64,000 nt of DNA from contig WTPW01000998.1 of NCBI GenBank assembly GCA_009809945.1, positions 96,381-160,380 of the forward strand, in the 5' to 3' direction. Both the position numbers and the translations under genes were made by a program. Below are positions 36,492 through 47,480 of this stretch, in pieces (the first letter of the stretch is position 1; each line of letters opens with the position of its first letter). The notes under the pieces are model-generated. The model did no database searches. It had not been told where the DNA came from and saw nothing but the letters and a program-made list of their open reading frames with translations. Origin of the DNA: Gigaspora margarita. Its lineage: Eukaryota; Glomeromycota; Glomeromycetes; Diversisporales; Gigasporaceae.

Positions 36492-36833
36492 TGGAGTGCC
36501 TTATATTAAGTAGGCCCATTTAGTAATTTTTTTGAAAAATGAGTTTTTATTAGATTCATATAAATATTGACATTATTGATATTTTTCAATTATAAATAAA
36601 GGTCGATTTGCATAATAAAAAATAGAGGTAATGTAAAAAAAAAATTATACAAGTTTGCCTAAGGACAAGCATATCACGAGATTACCTAATAGTCATCTGT
36701 AATCTTTAACCAATCTAAATCATGAAATTTGCTTAATCTCAGATCAGTCTGAAAATCAAAACAAATGATTAAACTCAATTATCTTAAAATAAGCTATATG
36801 TCAAAATGGGCCTTTTTAATATAAGGCACCCCA
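36492..36833. mobile_element. TA-flanked MITE, TGGRGTG family, copy 1
   Basis: The ends TGGAGTGCCTTATATTAAG and CTTTTTAATATAAGGCACCC are inverted, with TA on both sides (36490-36491 and 36834-36835). The interior is collinear with 59130-59469 and 52052-52357, for example GCATAATAAAAAAT, TATCACGAGATTA and GATCAGTCTGAAAATCAAAA. It is nested in the composite element 35578-37876. Confidence 0.85.
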
Positions 36834-38506
36834 TATTTGGACTAACAGTAAGATACTGGGATGTCCTGGTATGTTACTATTATAGGACTCCTGAATATAT
36901 ATATAAAATGTTTGTAGCACACTTAGACTAAATTTTTTAAAATGTTTATTGTACAGTTATACAAATCTTATTTTTTTAATAACAACTTAACTCAACCTTT
37001 GATGTACACTTAATTAATAATATCAAAAAAGAAATATCATACAGTTACTTATTGTACAAGAATAGGTAGTTATACTTAATATATAAATATAATATATATA
37101 ACATACAAATTTAATAAAAACTAGTAAAATCAATAATAGAGACAATATTTATTTATTGTGCATAATTTAGTATCAACTTTATCTACCTGTCTCTAAATTG
37201 ATTCTAGAACAATATCAATATTGTCTGCTTAAGTATTACAATAATTGGTATGTACTATATAGAGAATATATATGATTTAACTCAATAGTTACTAGAAGAT
37301 AAGTTTCTATTTTACTTGAATAAAGGTCTTTTTAGCACTATAATATAATATTGTTGCTTCACAAAAAGATATAACTTTTGTAGATTACAATCTTGTATAA
37401 AATTGAATATTACCAATTTCAATTAATAGAAATTTTAAAACATAAATATAATTTATNAACTTNTACTTTTTTTAAAGTAATTTAATTTTAAATATTTATT
37501 ATATCTTNGNNNTNNATTAATTTATTTTTAATTAAAACTATGTTGTACACTTAATTATAAATTTAAAATTATTATTTAAAGGTATATTGTATACTTAAAC
37601 TGTTGCTTTAATGTTTGTATACATTTTATAATAAAATTTAAGTGACACTTATATAAAGTTTAAAGACAAAGGTTATATATATATATAACATTAGTATTCA
37701 GGGGTCCTACTATTATGTTACTGATATTGATCTACCTCCTAGTAGCTTGCCATTATGTATCCTATATACTAATGATATGCATCTATTATTTGGCAAATCC
37801 CTAGTTGAATACCGGGTATATACTGGAAAACTTGTTTTCTTGGTATATACCTGGTATTTATTTGTTCAACCTGTGCATGTTATATTAGATATATTTTTTA
37901 TCAAAAGAATATGCAGTCGATGAAATAGTATGTCAGTATTATGGTTTCAGAAAAATGAATTGGCTAGTAACCTTTAGTGAATTGTGCAATAATCATAGAC
38001 AATAAAGTAGCTGCATAACATTGTTATGTGAAACCAGGAATGTAAATTTATTAGTCATAGGACATGTCACACCTGTTGATATATGAGTATTAGTTTATAA
38101 TAAAAATTATGATAAAAGCTTATGAATTTACTATAATATTTTAAGGCTCACATTATTTTTAACTTATATATTAAACTTTTTTCAAAATTTGCAATTAAGT
38201 ATATTGAAAATAATAGATTAAGATTACTTAGAACACTTTTTTAAAATTTGTTAATTTTGTACAATTTCAAAAAGTAACTCTATTAAAACAAATATTCACT
38301 AATTTAAATTGGCAATTATATGTAAAATTATGCTTTGAACAACTTTACTTGGTAGCAAAATATAGGTTATTTTGACAAAAAAATAGGGTAGTTATATATT
38401 AAAGTTAAAAATTTTTGGTTTGTAATATAAACCCCTTTTTTTTGTCAAGATAACCTGCTTTGGGCTTTTAATAAACTTGTTCAGCATGTAATTCTACTCG
38501 CATTAA

Positions 38507-39010
38507 GGGTAAACCGTATTACTATAATTAAATTATATACAGTATATACAAATGGTAGATCCTTTTTGCTATATAAAATTAATGGAGTACAACAATGCAA
38601 TAAAGGCAAATATTTTTTTATTTTATCAAAATTCAATCAAAACCAGATAAATACAAATGTTAAAGCCTTTAAATTTTATTGCAAAAATTAGAAATAAGTT
38701 TTTAAAGAAACTATTCTAAATTTTGAAGCTACAAAGTTTGCGGGTGAAACTATATAATTTGCGGGTGAAACTTTATAGTTCTAGAAATTAATAAATATTC
38801 TAGAACATATGCTATAACAATATAGAACAATATTGAACTCGTATATAAATTATTAAACGTTTTTAGCCAATAAAAATGAATTTTAAAATCATGAGATTGT
38901 TGATACTATTCTAGAATATAACAATGTTTTGACCAGATGATCATTGTATAACTATACACAAATTAGCCACAACAACTATGTGATTTTTAATTAGTGTTTA
39001 CGGTCTACCC
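38507..39010. mobile_element. TTAA-flanked element (piggyBac-like), copy 1
   Basis: The ends GGGTAAACCGTA and TACGGTCTACCC (39000-39010 region) are inverted and flanked on both sides by TTAA (38503-38506 and 39011-39014). The uninterrupted relative near 49690 reads through this point, supporting insertion. Precise TTAA duplication is the hallmark of piggyBac. The GGG start differs from the usual CCY, so the label is tentative. There is no transposase. Confidence 0.75.
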
Positions 39011-39400
39011 TTAAAATCAAAATGCATTTTTTCGAACCTTTTACTAAGTGAAAAATGGGTTAAAATTAGAAAAAATTTTTCCAACTTTAACTCTATTTTT
39101 CACTTAGCAAAAGGTTTGGGAAAACACGTTTTGACCCAATAAGGTAGAATTACATGCTGAACAAGTTTACTTAGAAGCCCAAAGCAGGTTATCTTGACAA
39201 AAAAATGGGGGTTATATTACAAACCAAAAATTTTTAACTTTAATATATAACTAACCTATTTTTTTGTCAAGATAACCTATATTTTGCTACCAAGTAAAGT
39301 TGTTTAAAGCATAATTTTACATATAATTGCCAATTTAAAATTAGTGAATATTTTGTTTTTGACAGAGTTAACTTTGAAATTGCACAAAATTAACAAAATT

Positions 39401-39741
39401 CAGTCAAACCTCCATAAATACAACATGTACAAACAAGTTTATAATGTGCATTTAGGAAGGTATTGCATTTAGAGAAAGCCAATTAAATTGCAGCTTTAAA
39501 GATTAGATCATTAAGTTTGTGTAACTTTTACTAAAAACTGTATAACCTATTTTAAATATTAATATTTAATTGGCTATGTGCATTTAGAGAGCTAGTATAA
39601 TATAGAAAATTATTTGGAAGAACATGCTTTTACAGAATATAGAATTTGCATTTAGCACTAATAATTTCTTATAGACAAGACAAAAATGTGCATTTAAGAG
39701 GTATTGCATTTGTGGATGTTGCATTTATAGAGGTTTGACTG
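39401..39741. mobile_element. Pogo-like MITE, CAGTCAAACCTC ends
   Basis: The ends CAGTCAAACCTCCATAAAT and ATTTATAGAGGTTTGACTG are inverted. Internal GTGCATTTAGGAAGGTATTG and GCATTTAGAGA words recur as in 26074-26249. The opposite palindrome arm (near 38250-38262) carries the unfilled site AACAAATTTTAAAAAAG on its complement, which places a 2-base TT repeat on each side here instead of TA. Confidence 0.75.
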
Positions 39742-39860
39742 TTTTAAAAAAGTGTTCTAAGTAATTTTAATCTACTATTTTCAATATGCTTAATTGCAAA
39801 ATTTGAAAAAAAAGTTAATATGTAAGTTGAAAATAATGTGAGGCTTAAAGTTTATAGTAC

Positions 39861-41129
39861 CACATATGTCTGAAAATAAGCTACCTTTTTTGGCCAAAAA
39901 ATTATACAAAAAAAACATGAGATAGCTTATTTTTAAAATATTGATTTTTTTAAAAAATTGAATAATGTACTAATAAAAAATTGTTCATATAACACCAACT
40001 TTTATTATAGGCGTATTATGATGTTCTGAACAAGTTTACCTAATGGCACTTTTGAGGTTTATTTATTGAAATTTAGACTTTTATATGTAACAACTTCTAA
40101 CAGATATTTTAAGATTTTTGAAAAAATTAGGGGGTAGTTTAGTTTAGATAGTAGCTTATTTTTGAACATATATAGTAAATATATGTTTTTATTATAATTT
40201 TTATTATAATTCATCACCCCGCATGACATGTCCTATGGCTGTTATAAGTAAATATGATTAGATGATTTGAGCACTTTTAAAATTATGCATAATTTGAAAA
40301 AATTATAGATAAAGTTTGAAGTCAATTTTATTTTTTTATGCTGAGAAAATTTTAATTAGCTTTATTATAAGAAAGTCAAACCTGGTTAAAATTACAACAA
40401 AAAATGCATTAGCAAATGCAGTAAGCTATATAATTTTTGTATAGCAAAATATTAGGATTGAATTTAATATATAAAGTTCTATAGCAAACTTGTATAAATC
40501 TTTTTTTAGTTAATACAGTAGATATATTCATGAATATTAAATTTTTTTCTCATGTTTGCAAAAGAATTATTTTACTTAAGCTTAAATCATCAAAATAACA
40601 AATATTTCGCATTCTTAAGTGAATTTTAAGACTATTTATTTTCTTTAATATTTTTTTAGTTCTTATTATTTCATTATTTCACCAGCAATAACTTTACTAT
40701 ATTAGTTATAAGTTAGATTGTATTGAAATTGTTATAGTTTCAATTTAATTTACTATAAAATTGTATTAAAAGCTTATGAGTAGGATTGTTATATTATATG
40801 GTAAATTATAGTAAGCATATGGGCAGATTTGAAATTATAGCAGATCAGTATAGTATAAATAAGCAAATCTGTATAGTATAGACTGAATTTAAGATCTATA
40901 CTATACTGATTAGCTAAAATTCCCAACCTTAATGCTAATACATATTATATTGGGATCAGTATAATAGATAGTATTGATTTAAAATTTAGTTGATACTATA
41001 CAGATTTGCTCACAATACTATACTAATCTGTAAAATACCTTTATATAATGTGTAATTATTATTAGTAGTTTATTATATTGCTATGGTCTCATAATTTGCA
41101 CTACAAATTGATCTTGGTCTTTTTTTGAA
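39861..41129. other. AT-rich repeat mosaic, no gene
   Basis: At 39870-40170 GAAAATAAGCTACC faces TAGCTTATTTTTG, another palindromic repeat, with CTGAACAAGTTTACCTA at 40033. At 40370-40800 lies an inverted relative of the 11100-11815 family. From 40810 to 41050 the words CTGTATAGTATAGACT recur in both directions, an older word array into which later elements inserted. Confidence 0.4.
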
Positions 41130-41133
41130 TTAA

Positions 41134-41503
41134 GGGTAGGGTGAACGTAGATCATTTATCATATGATTTTAGTAGTACAATGAGATTTATATAGAAAATA
41201 AAAATGTGCTACAAATAAAACTTTTTACGGTTGTTATAAATTTAGCCAAAAATTTTATAATATGTAGTACAAAATACTCTTTTCATAATAGTAAAATTTT
41301 TAATAAATATAGTATTTGAAAAAATTATACTTCTATATGTCGTAAAGTTTTCCTAAGTTGGCTCAAATTTTTCTTAGTTACACAAAAATGAATAAAGCTA
41401 ATTGGTCGAATCTATGTTGTTTACAATCATGATTGGTCGATCACCTGATTTTATATGATCACAACATGATCACTATTAAAGATGATCTATGTTCACTCTA
41501 CCC
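41134..41503. mobile_element. TTAA-flanked element (piggyBac-like), copy 2
   Basis: The ends GGGTAGGGTGAACGTAGATC and GATCTATGTTCACTCTACCC are inverted and flanked by TTAA (41130-41133 and 41504-41507). The terminal sequence is related to 38507-39010 through GGGTA. The interior is 370 bp and non-coding, with ATTGGTCGATCACCTGAT near its right end. Confidence 0.82.
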
Positions 41504-41654
41504 TTAAGAAATAATATGTGTCAATTCAGAATCGATATAAATTTAAAAATAATGCAAACTTAGTATAGGTCAATCTTTTCAAATCTATACTATACTATGA
41601 TCTGCAAAATTCTATAAAACTAACGCTCATATATATAATACCTAATCTGTATAG

Positions 41655-42337
41655 TAGAGGTCTTAGTGGGTTAGATTGGGTTAGGCTTGAACCTGACTCA
41701 GGTTAGACCCACTTGGGTCAAAACCCGACCTGGATCTGACCTGCCTCATGCCAAACCCAACCTGGGTCTGACCTGCCTTATGTCAAATCTGACCTGGGTC
41801 TAACCCAACCCAATCCAACTCAGGTTGAACCCAGGTCACTAATAGTTGCTACATAATAAAGTTTAAAGTTTACTATATAAATTGAAACTAGCTGCTTAAG
41901 TAAACTTGTTTGGGAGATCAAAATGCACTTACACTAAAATTTTTATCCAAATCAGAAAAAATTTTATTATTTGACTTTTAATTTTTATGTTCAATAAATA
42001 AATTAAAATCTTTTTAAAAAATATGTTTGACAAATATAAAAATTAAAAGTCAAATAATAAAAACTTCTCTAATTTAGAAAAAATTTCAGAGTATATACAT
42101 TTTGTTCTTCCAAACAAGTTTACTTAAGCAGATTTTATCGATTTATATAGTAAAATTTGACTTTACTATATAGTAACTACTTGTGATCATTGAATATAAT
42201 CTAACCTGGATCTAATCTAACCCATGTTTTTACTGACCTGGGTCTGACCCAACTCATGTTTGATCTAACCCAACCTGATCCAAGTTGGGACAGATTCAAG
42301 TTGGGTTGGGTTTGACCTGACCTAGCTAAGACCCCTA
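41655..42337. mobile_element. hAT-like element with GACCTGGGTC-word ends
   Basis: The ends TAGAGGTCTTAGTGGGTTAG and CCTAGCTAAGACCCCTA are inverted, with a perfect 8-bp duplication CTGTATAG (41647-41654 and 42338-42345). Words such as ACCTGGGTCTGACC fill about 190 bp on the left and 140 bp on the right. The centre is a palindrome of about 310 bp (41870-42180) of the GAACAAGTTTACTTAA type, related to 840-1130 and 53420-53945. Confidence 0.93.
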
Positions 42338-42345
42338 CTGTATAG

Positions 42346-43375
42346 TATAGATTGTAAAATCGGCCTAGACTATACTAAATAGCTCACCTATACTATACTA
42401 ATTTGCAACTTTATAGTACAATCTATACTATGAGGATCAGGTATTATATATATGAGTATTGGTTTTATAGAATTTTGCAGATCTGTAGTATGGTATAGAT
42501 TTGAAAAGCTAATTTTACTATTATTAATAATTAGTGATTTATATTAAGAATTACAATTATTAAATGAAGGAGAAAATAGTATACTAAATTTGATTGGCAT
42601 ACTTGTAATACCAATTTTTCTTAAAGTAGGGAGATCATAAGTACATTTGTATCTATTTATTTTTCACTAATTTTGTAATGAAAATTTATTACTAATCAAA
42701 ACTGTCTTGTTATTATTTTTATAAATTTTTTGGAACTAAAAAAGAAGAAAGAGACAAGTTTTTTATTAGTCAAAAATTTCAATTCTTGTAGTAAATATGG
42801 GTACCTATCTATTTGTTGTTGAATTATTCATGAAAAGCCAAATATTTGTGATAATCTAAAATATATGCTTGTAACTATATATTGTTGGCACTATCTTTTA
42901 TAGATGTTGTAACTCTTATTCTGCTATGCATAATTTTGATCCAGTAATCATTAAACTAAACTAAAATGTTTTCTTTTTTTCTTTTATTGGTTGATTATTT
43001 TTTTCCAATAAAATACATCCAATAGCAATGCAAGTAGTGCTTTATTATAATTATTAATTTCTATTGAATAGTAAAGATCTAAATACAAAAGATAGTTTCT
43101 AAATAATTATTAAACAGCCAGACTGAAATAGCAAGACATATATATCAAGAGCTTATAGTACAAGGTTATCTAAAAGTTCTACAATAATTTGATATTCAAT
43201 ATTTTTTAAGATACGTAAACTTTTTAGTTATATGTTCTTAGATTTTAATCCATGCTAAGAATACTAATTCTAATAAAGATTTATTTTTTTAGGGTCTAGA
43301 TTTTTATGCTAAAATTTTATTCTTTCTAAATATACTATGAAATAGTTTTTTAAAGAACAAATAATAGATTTTTAT
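42346..43375. other. AT-rich DNA, no supported gene
   Basis: The first 200 bases continue the CTATACTATAC word array. On the minus strand around 42960-43080 a short run reads IKHYLHCYWMYFIGKK, which may belong with the coding-like remnant at 43376-43696. Nothing else is assigned. Confidence 0.3.
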
Positions 43376-43696
43376 AATATGTTCTCTTGTATTGGAAGAA
43401 AATGTAGAGATCTGAGAAAAGAAATAAATAATATTACTTCTAGCCATACTATTAATGAATTTTTATTTCTATTATTCAAATACATTAAGGCTTTATAGAT
43501 ATATAACTGGTCTAGCCAATCTGTAATAATTGGCTCTACATTTCTAGTACGATAATTTATTTGCTTATTATTATCTAAAATTATATTTAATTTATTAAGA
43601 TAATCAGATAGTGTATAAAGTTTTTGTTCATGTATTTTTATTAAAATTGCATTATTTATTTTATATTTCTCTTTTTTTTTACAATAGTATTATCAT
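43376..43696 (-). pseudogene. Coding-like remnant, unrecognised
   Basis: The minus strand stays open for about 105 codons without a start codon, reading for example YTLSDYLNKLNIILDNNKQ and RTRNVEPIITDWLDQLYIYK. The mixture of Trp, Pro, Glu and Arg is unlike random AT-rich translation. It is closed by TAA at about 43376-43378 and preceded by stops near 43690. It may be a middle exon or a fragment of a transposase. I recognise no family. Confidence 0.4.
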
Positions 43697-43879
43697 ATAA
43701 GTGTATTGAAGCTGAAAAATTTTGTCAAATTCGAGTTAGTTAGAGCTTATCTATTCATTTTTTTATTGTAAATATGATATATCAAAATATTTTTGATATT
43801 TATTAATTAATTTTTTACAAATAAGAGAAGCTTCAATGTTATTTGGGTTGTAAATGGATATACTATTAAATATAATTGG

Positions 43880-44100
43880 TACAGCATCACCAAAATTTGC
43901 AAGCCAAATAGTATCAATATGTAATCGTTAAAATATATATCGATTACAATCCCCACTATCGATTTTTATTGATTTAGATAGTAATCAATTTTTATTGATT
44001 TAGATAGAGATAGATTTTTATTGATTTAGATAGTAATTAATTTTTATTGATTTAGATAGTAATTGATTTTTATCATTTGGTGCACATATGCAGTTAGCAG
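43880..44100. repeat. 25-bp tandem repeat in an inverted-end element
   Basis: ATTTTTATTGATTTAGATAG is repeated four times at about 25-bp spacing (43970-44068), between GCATCACCAAAATTTGC on the left and CATTTGGTGCAC on the right. The CATCACCAAAATTTG end is shared with 6828. This is probably a small word-array element. No matching target duplication is seen. Confidence 0.5.
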
Positions 44101-45267
44101 AGAAAAATTTTTTGCAGTCTGTGGAACTAATTAACAAGATACCATAATAATTACCCAATTTCTTTAATTTATTAATCATTTTTTTTATAACACGATCTTA
44201 TAATTACACAATTTTTTTTAATTTTTATAGTATGATCAGTTACAAATAAAAAAAAAACCAATTCAAACTATAACCCAACTACAACTATAATTGCTAATAC
44301 TAAAACTTAAACTATTGTATAATGAACATTTTTACCATACTGTCATGTACTACAACTGCTATTACCAAACTGCCTAAACACAATGTATTGTAACAAGCTC
44401 CAAGAATGATGATACTGAAGGTTCAAACAACAACAATGCTGAAAGTGTGAGACCCACCAACAAAAGCTACAACAATAACACCAAAATGATATATAAAGCT
44501 AAACCTATAAAATAAAAAAATTAGTTCAAAAAAAAATAAAACAAACAAAGAAAGAGAAACTACTAATCTTATAATACTGAAATACCAAAACAAACAATAA
44601 ATTATATTTATTAAGGGTCCAACAAAGGTACCAAAGTGATCTACTAGTTGTTTTAGCAAAATTATCTCTAGAAAAGAATTAGTCCAAAGCCTCTATTAAC
44701 TGGCAAAGCCTAAAATTACCAATAAAAATCTGAAACTTCCACAAATGATAGCACAGACATGGTAAAAGTCTGAAATTACCAACAATACTAAAATAATAAA
44801 AGCTCATATTCTTCATATTCCATAAATAATAGTACTAGAACAACAAAAGCCCAGAATCTTTATATTCTATAAATAATTGTACTAGAATGATGAAAACCCA
44901 GAATCTCTATAATAAGGTACCAAAATAAAGAAAGCTAAGACTCTTCACATTCCATAAATAATAGTATACCACTAACTAAGCTCACAAAAGTTATTAGTTC
45001 AAGCTAAAAAATGATAAAATAGAAAAAAAGGCAACAAATAGAACTACTTATCTCACAAGATCCAGTTCTAATCTCTAATATTTGGTATTACACAAGAGCT
45101 GGTTCCAATCTTTTACACGATTTTCTAGCGAAACAAATCTGCAAAAGAAAGAAAAAGTTCAAATAAGAAAAATAAAACAAGCGAACAATAAAAAAATTTT
45201 TTTATGAGATCCTGGTTCCAGAAAGCAAAAAAAAATAACCTACTTATAAGATTCCAATTATAGTAAC
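44101..45267. repeat. Degenerate tandem units with A-rich spacers
   Basis: Blocks such as ATTCCATAAATAATAGTACT and AAGCCCAGAATCTTTATATT recur every 60-70 bases at 44760-44960, and longer units with AAGAAAGAAAAAGTTCAAAT occur at 45000-45260. The minus-strand frame at 44423-44659 (78 residues, Phe/Val-rich) has no recognisable motif and is probably chance. Confidence 0.45.
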
Positions 45268-45450
45268 AAAAAAAAGTTAGTACAAGTTCAATATAGGCAG
45301 CAGCAACACCAGACTAGTAATATAATGACGGCACTAGTAATGTAATGATGGCACTGACATTGACTAAATTCTGTAAGCTAATTGGATTTGAACTAGCAAC
45401 CTTGTGATTTGAGACTTCTGAGTATAACTACTATGCTATTGGTCTTAAGA
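45268..45450 (-). mobile_element. tRNA-derived SINE
   Basis: On the minus strand, TAGCATAGTAG (45431-45441) resembles a tRNA A box and AGTTCAAATCC (45383-45393) a B box, about 40 bases apart as in a pol III promoter. The tRNA-like head (about 45375-45450) is followed by a body containing two copies of GTGCCRTCATTAYATTACTA and then a terminal TTTTTTTTG-type run near 45268. The T-arm stem pairs poorly, so this is not a functional tRNA. No target duplication was resolved. Confidence 0.65.
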
Positions 45451-45459
45451 TCATTATTT

Positions 45460-46397
45460 TGACTTTTATATATAGCAACAATTAATAATTATATATAAAA
45501 AATTTAAAATTCAATTATTAATTGTTGCTATATATAAAAGTCAGAATAATAATAAGCAAATCAATTTTTATGCAATATAAATATTATTTAGAAAAATAAA
45601 ATACATCTAATTTAAAATTTTTATATTTTTTTACTTATATTTCTATAAAAAATTATAAATTTTTAGCTATTTATAGATATTTGAGGTGAAGTAAATAGAA
45701 AACAGGCAAATTGTTTTTAATACCTTTTTTTAAAAATTTGAATTGAAATATCTTAACAATTATTAAACCAAATCTAATAAAACTTTTTATTATAAATCTA
45801 TATGGATATAAAATTAAGATAAAAAACATTTTATTAAATTTGATTTGATAATTGTTAAGATATTTCGATCTAAAGTTTAAATAACTTTTACTTAAAAAAT
45901 ATTTGCCTGTTTTCTATTGATCTCATCCCCCCTATAAAAAAAGTTTGTTTGGTTTTTGTTTAATTTTTGTCAATATTATTCAACAAATGTATGGATTGGA
46001 CCCACTGTAGGTATAAAAACATGACAAAATTTGTATATTTTTCTAAATTTTTTTTAAGTTAAAACATACAGAGTTTGTCATGTTTTTATGCCTACAGTGG
46101 GCCCATTTCATACATTTGTTGAATGATACTGACAAAAATGAAACAAAAATCAAACAACCTTTTTTTATAGGGCCCATATAAATAAAAAATAGAAGGTTGC
46201 TAAATATCGTAGGTTGCAATATTGCAGATTAATATGATTGACCAATTAGATCACAGGATCTTGTATAACAAAACAAATAAAAAATTACAAAAATACAAAA
46301 AAAATTAAAAATTTTAAATATCTTGAATTTTATTATGTAAACTAGGTTTGGGCTTTTAATTAAAAGTTATTAGCACTTAATTTTGCATATATATAAG
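45460..46397. repeat. Dyad repeat (45460-45700) and palindrome (45930-46180)
   Basis: 45460-45545 is a palindrome (TTATATATAGCAACAATTAA and complement) of the second dyad family also at 19080-20010. 45720-45910 is a second palindrome around AAAACATTTTATTAAATTTG. At 45940-46180 a third has arms including GTTTGTTTGGTTTTTGTTTA and TGTATGGATTGGACCCACTG. No gene. Confidence 0.5.
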
Positions 46398-46760
46398 GTA
46401 AAATGAAGTATTGTGATGATATTAACTTTGATTGATGATATCATGTGACTTATCCAACAGAATTGAATGATTTTGATATCAACTAGTTCGTCTCACAAAG
46501 ACAAATCTAATAGTATAAAAATCATTAAATTCTAATCACTGGATCAAAAGATATTATCATTCAAAGGTAAGGGCCATGTCATTAATCACCTGATTATTTT
46601 TTATTAGAGGCCTACCCCCCCTCCCCCCTCTTTAATATAGATTTGGTCAGGTTTCTATATATAATTTCAATATTTTTTACCCCCCTCCACCCTAAAAATC
46701 ACCTGATTTTTGTCACTCCCCTAAAGAAACTAAAGTAAAGATTCTAGAGGGAGTGGGGTT
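46398..46760. repeat. Relative of the 46761 palindrome plus ATCACCTGAT block
   Basis: 46398-46560 resembles the outer part of the arms of the palindrome at 46761-47480 (ATTGTGATGATATTAACTTT, and TCACTGGATCAAAAGATA). 46570-46745 is pyrimidine-rich, includes CCTACCCCCCCTCCCCCCTC and ATCACCTGATTTTTGTCACT, and resembles 54260-54420 and the ends of 50470-52455. Confidence 0.5.
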
Positions 46761-47480
46761 ATTGTGATGAATTTGTATTATCTTGTGATACAACAACCAG
46801 AATTGGATAATTTTTATGCTATTCAATTCATCTCGATGAGATGAATCAAATCGTGGTTAGATCATCAAATTCTGATCACTGGATCACAAGATAGTGATGA
46901 TTATGTACGACACACTACGATACAAAAATAATTTTAAAGGCATTATGACAAAACACAAAGTTAGCTATAAGGTAAGTGCCTTTTGGTACTATGTAAATCA
47001 CTATTTATGCTCTAAGTAAAGCTGTTCAGGCTATCAAATTATGTGTGCCCTAAAAGTTTCATAAAATTTAAACAACTTTTTATTAATTGACTTTTATAAA
47101 ATACGTTTTTATAAAAAAAACTTAAAGTTTTTCATAGAAGCGTATTTTGTAAAACTTGATTATAAAAAGTTGTTTAAATTTTATGAAACCTTTAGAGCAC
47201 ATGTAAATTGATAGTTCGAACAACTTTACTTAGAGCATAAATAGCTATTTGTATAGTACCAAAAGGCACTATAGCTAACTTTTGTGTTTCGTTATAATAC
47301 CCTCAAAATTATTTTTGCATTGTAGTGTCGTACGTACATAATTATCATTATCTTGTGATCCAGTAATCAGAATTTGATAATCTAACTACTATTCGATTCA
47401 TCTCATCGAGACGAATCAAATAGTATAAAAATTATCTATTTCTGGTCATTGCATCACAAGATAATACAATTCATCACAAT
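46761..47480. repeat. 720-bp near-perfect palindrome
   Basis: The two arms of about 350 bp meet near 47120. Outer parts read ATTGTGATGAATTTGTATTA facing its complement, followed by a CATCTCGATGAGATG block that is itself palindromic, then TGTCGTACGTA-like sequence, then GCTCTAAGTAAAGCTGTTCA with its partner TTCGAACAACTTTACTTAGA. There is almost no loop. No gene is present. No target duplication was established. Confidence 0.8.

Larger units (their letters stand above)
35578..37876. mobile_element. Composite TIR element, CAGGTTGAAC ends
   Basis: CAGGTTGAACAAATGAATAC on the left and ATTTGTTCAACCTG on the right are inverted ends. Subterminal words such as ACCAGGTATATAC and TAGTAACATACT run inward in both orientations, and a matching block near 36850-36900 faces 37690-37730. 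Two other elements are nested: 35601-36293 within the left end and 36492-36833 further in. The flanks show no matching target duplication. The interior to 37690 is AT-rich with a few Ns near 37457-37515 and no gene. Confidence 0.6.
38121..39860. repeat. Large palindromic repeat, copy 1
   Basis: Arms of about 390 bp run from 38121 to 38506 and, inverted, from 39015 to 39860. The right arm is longer because of an insertion. The arms include TTGAACAACTTTACTTGG, GTTATTTTGACAAAAAAATAG and CTTGTTCAGCATGTAATTCT. A TTAA-flanked element occupies the centre (38507-39010) and a CAGTCAAACC element interrupts the right arm (39401-39741). A second copy is at 48940-50185. No gene is visible. Confidence 0.75.

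Noticed and set aside
45375-45450. A functional tRNA gene
   Set aside because: The T-arm and acceptor stem do not pair properly; the sequence continues into a SINE body.
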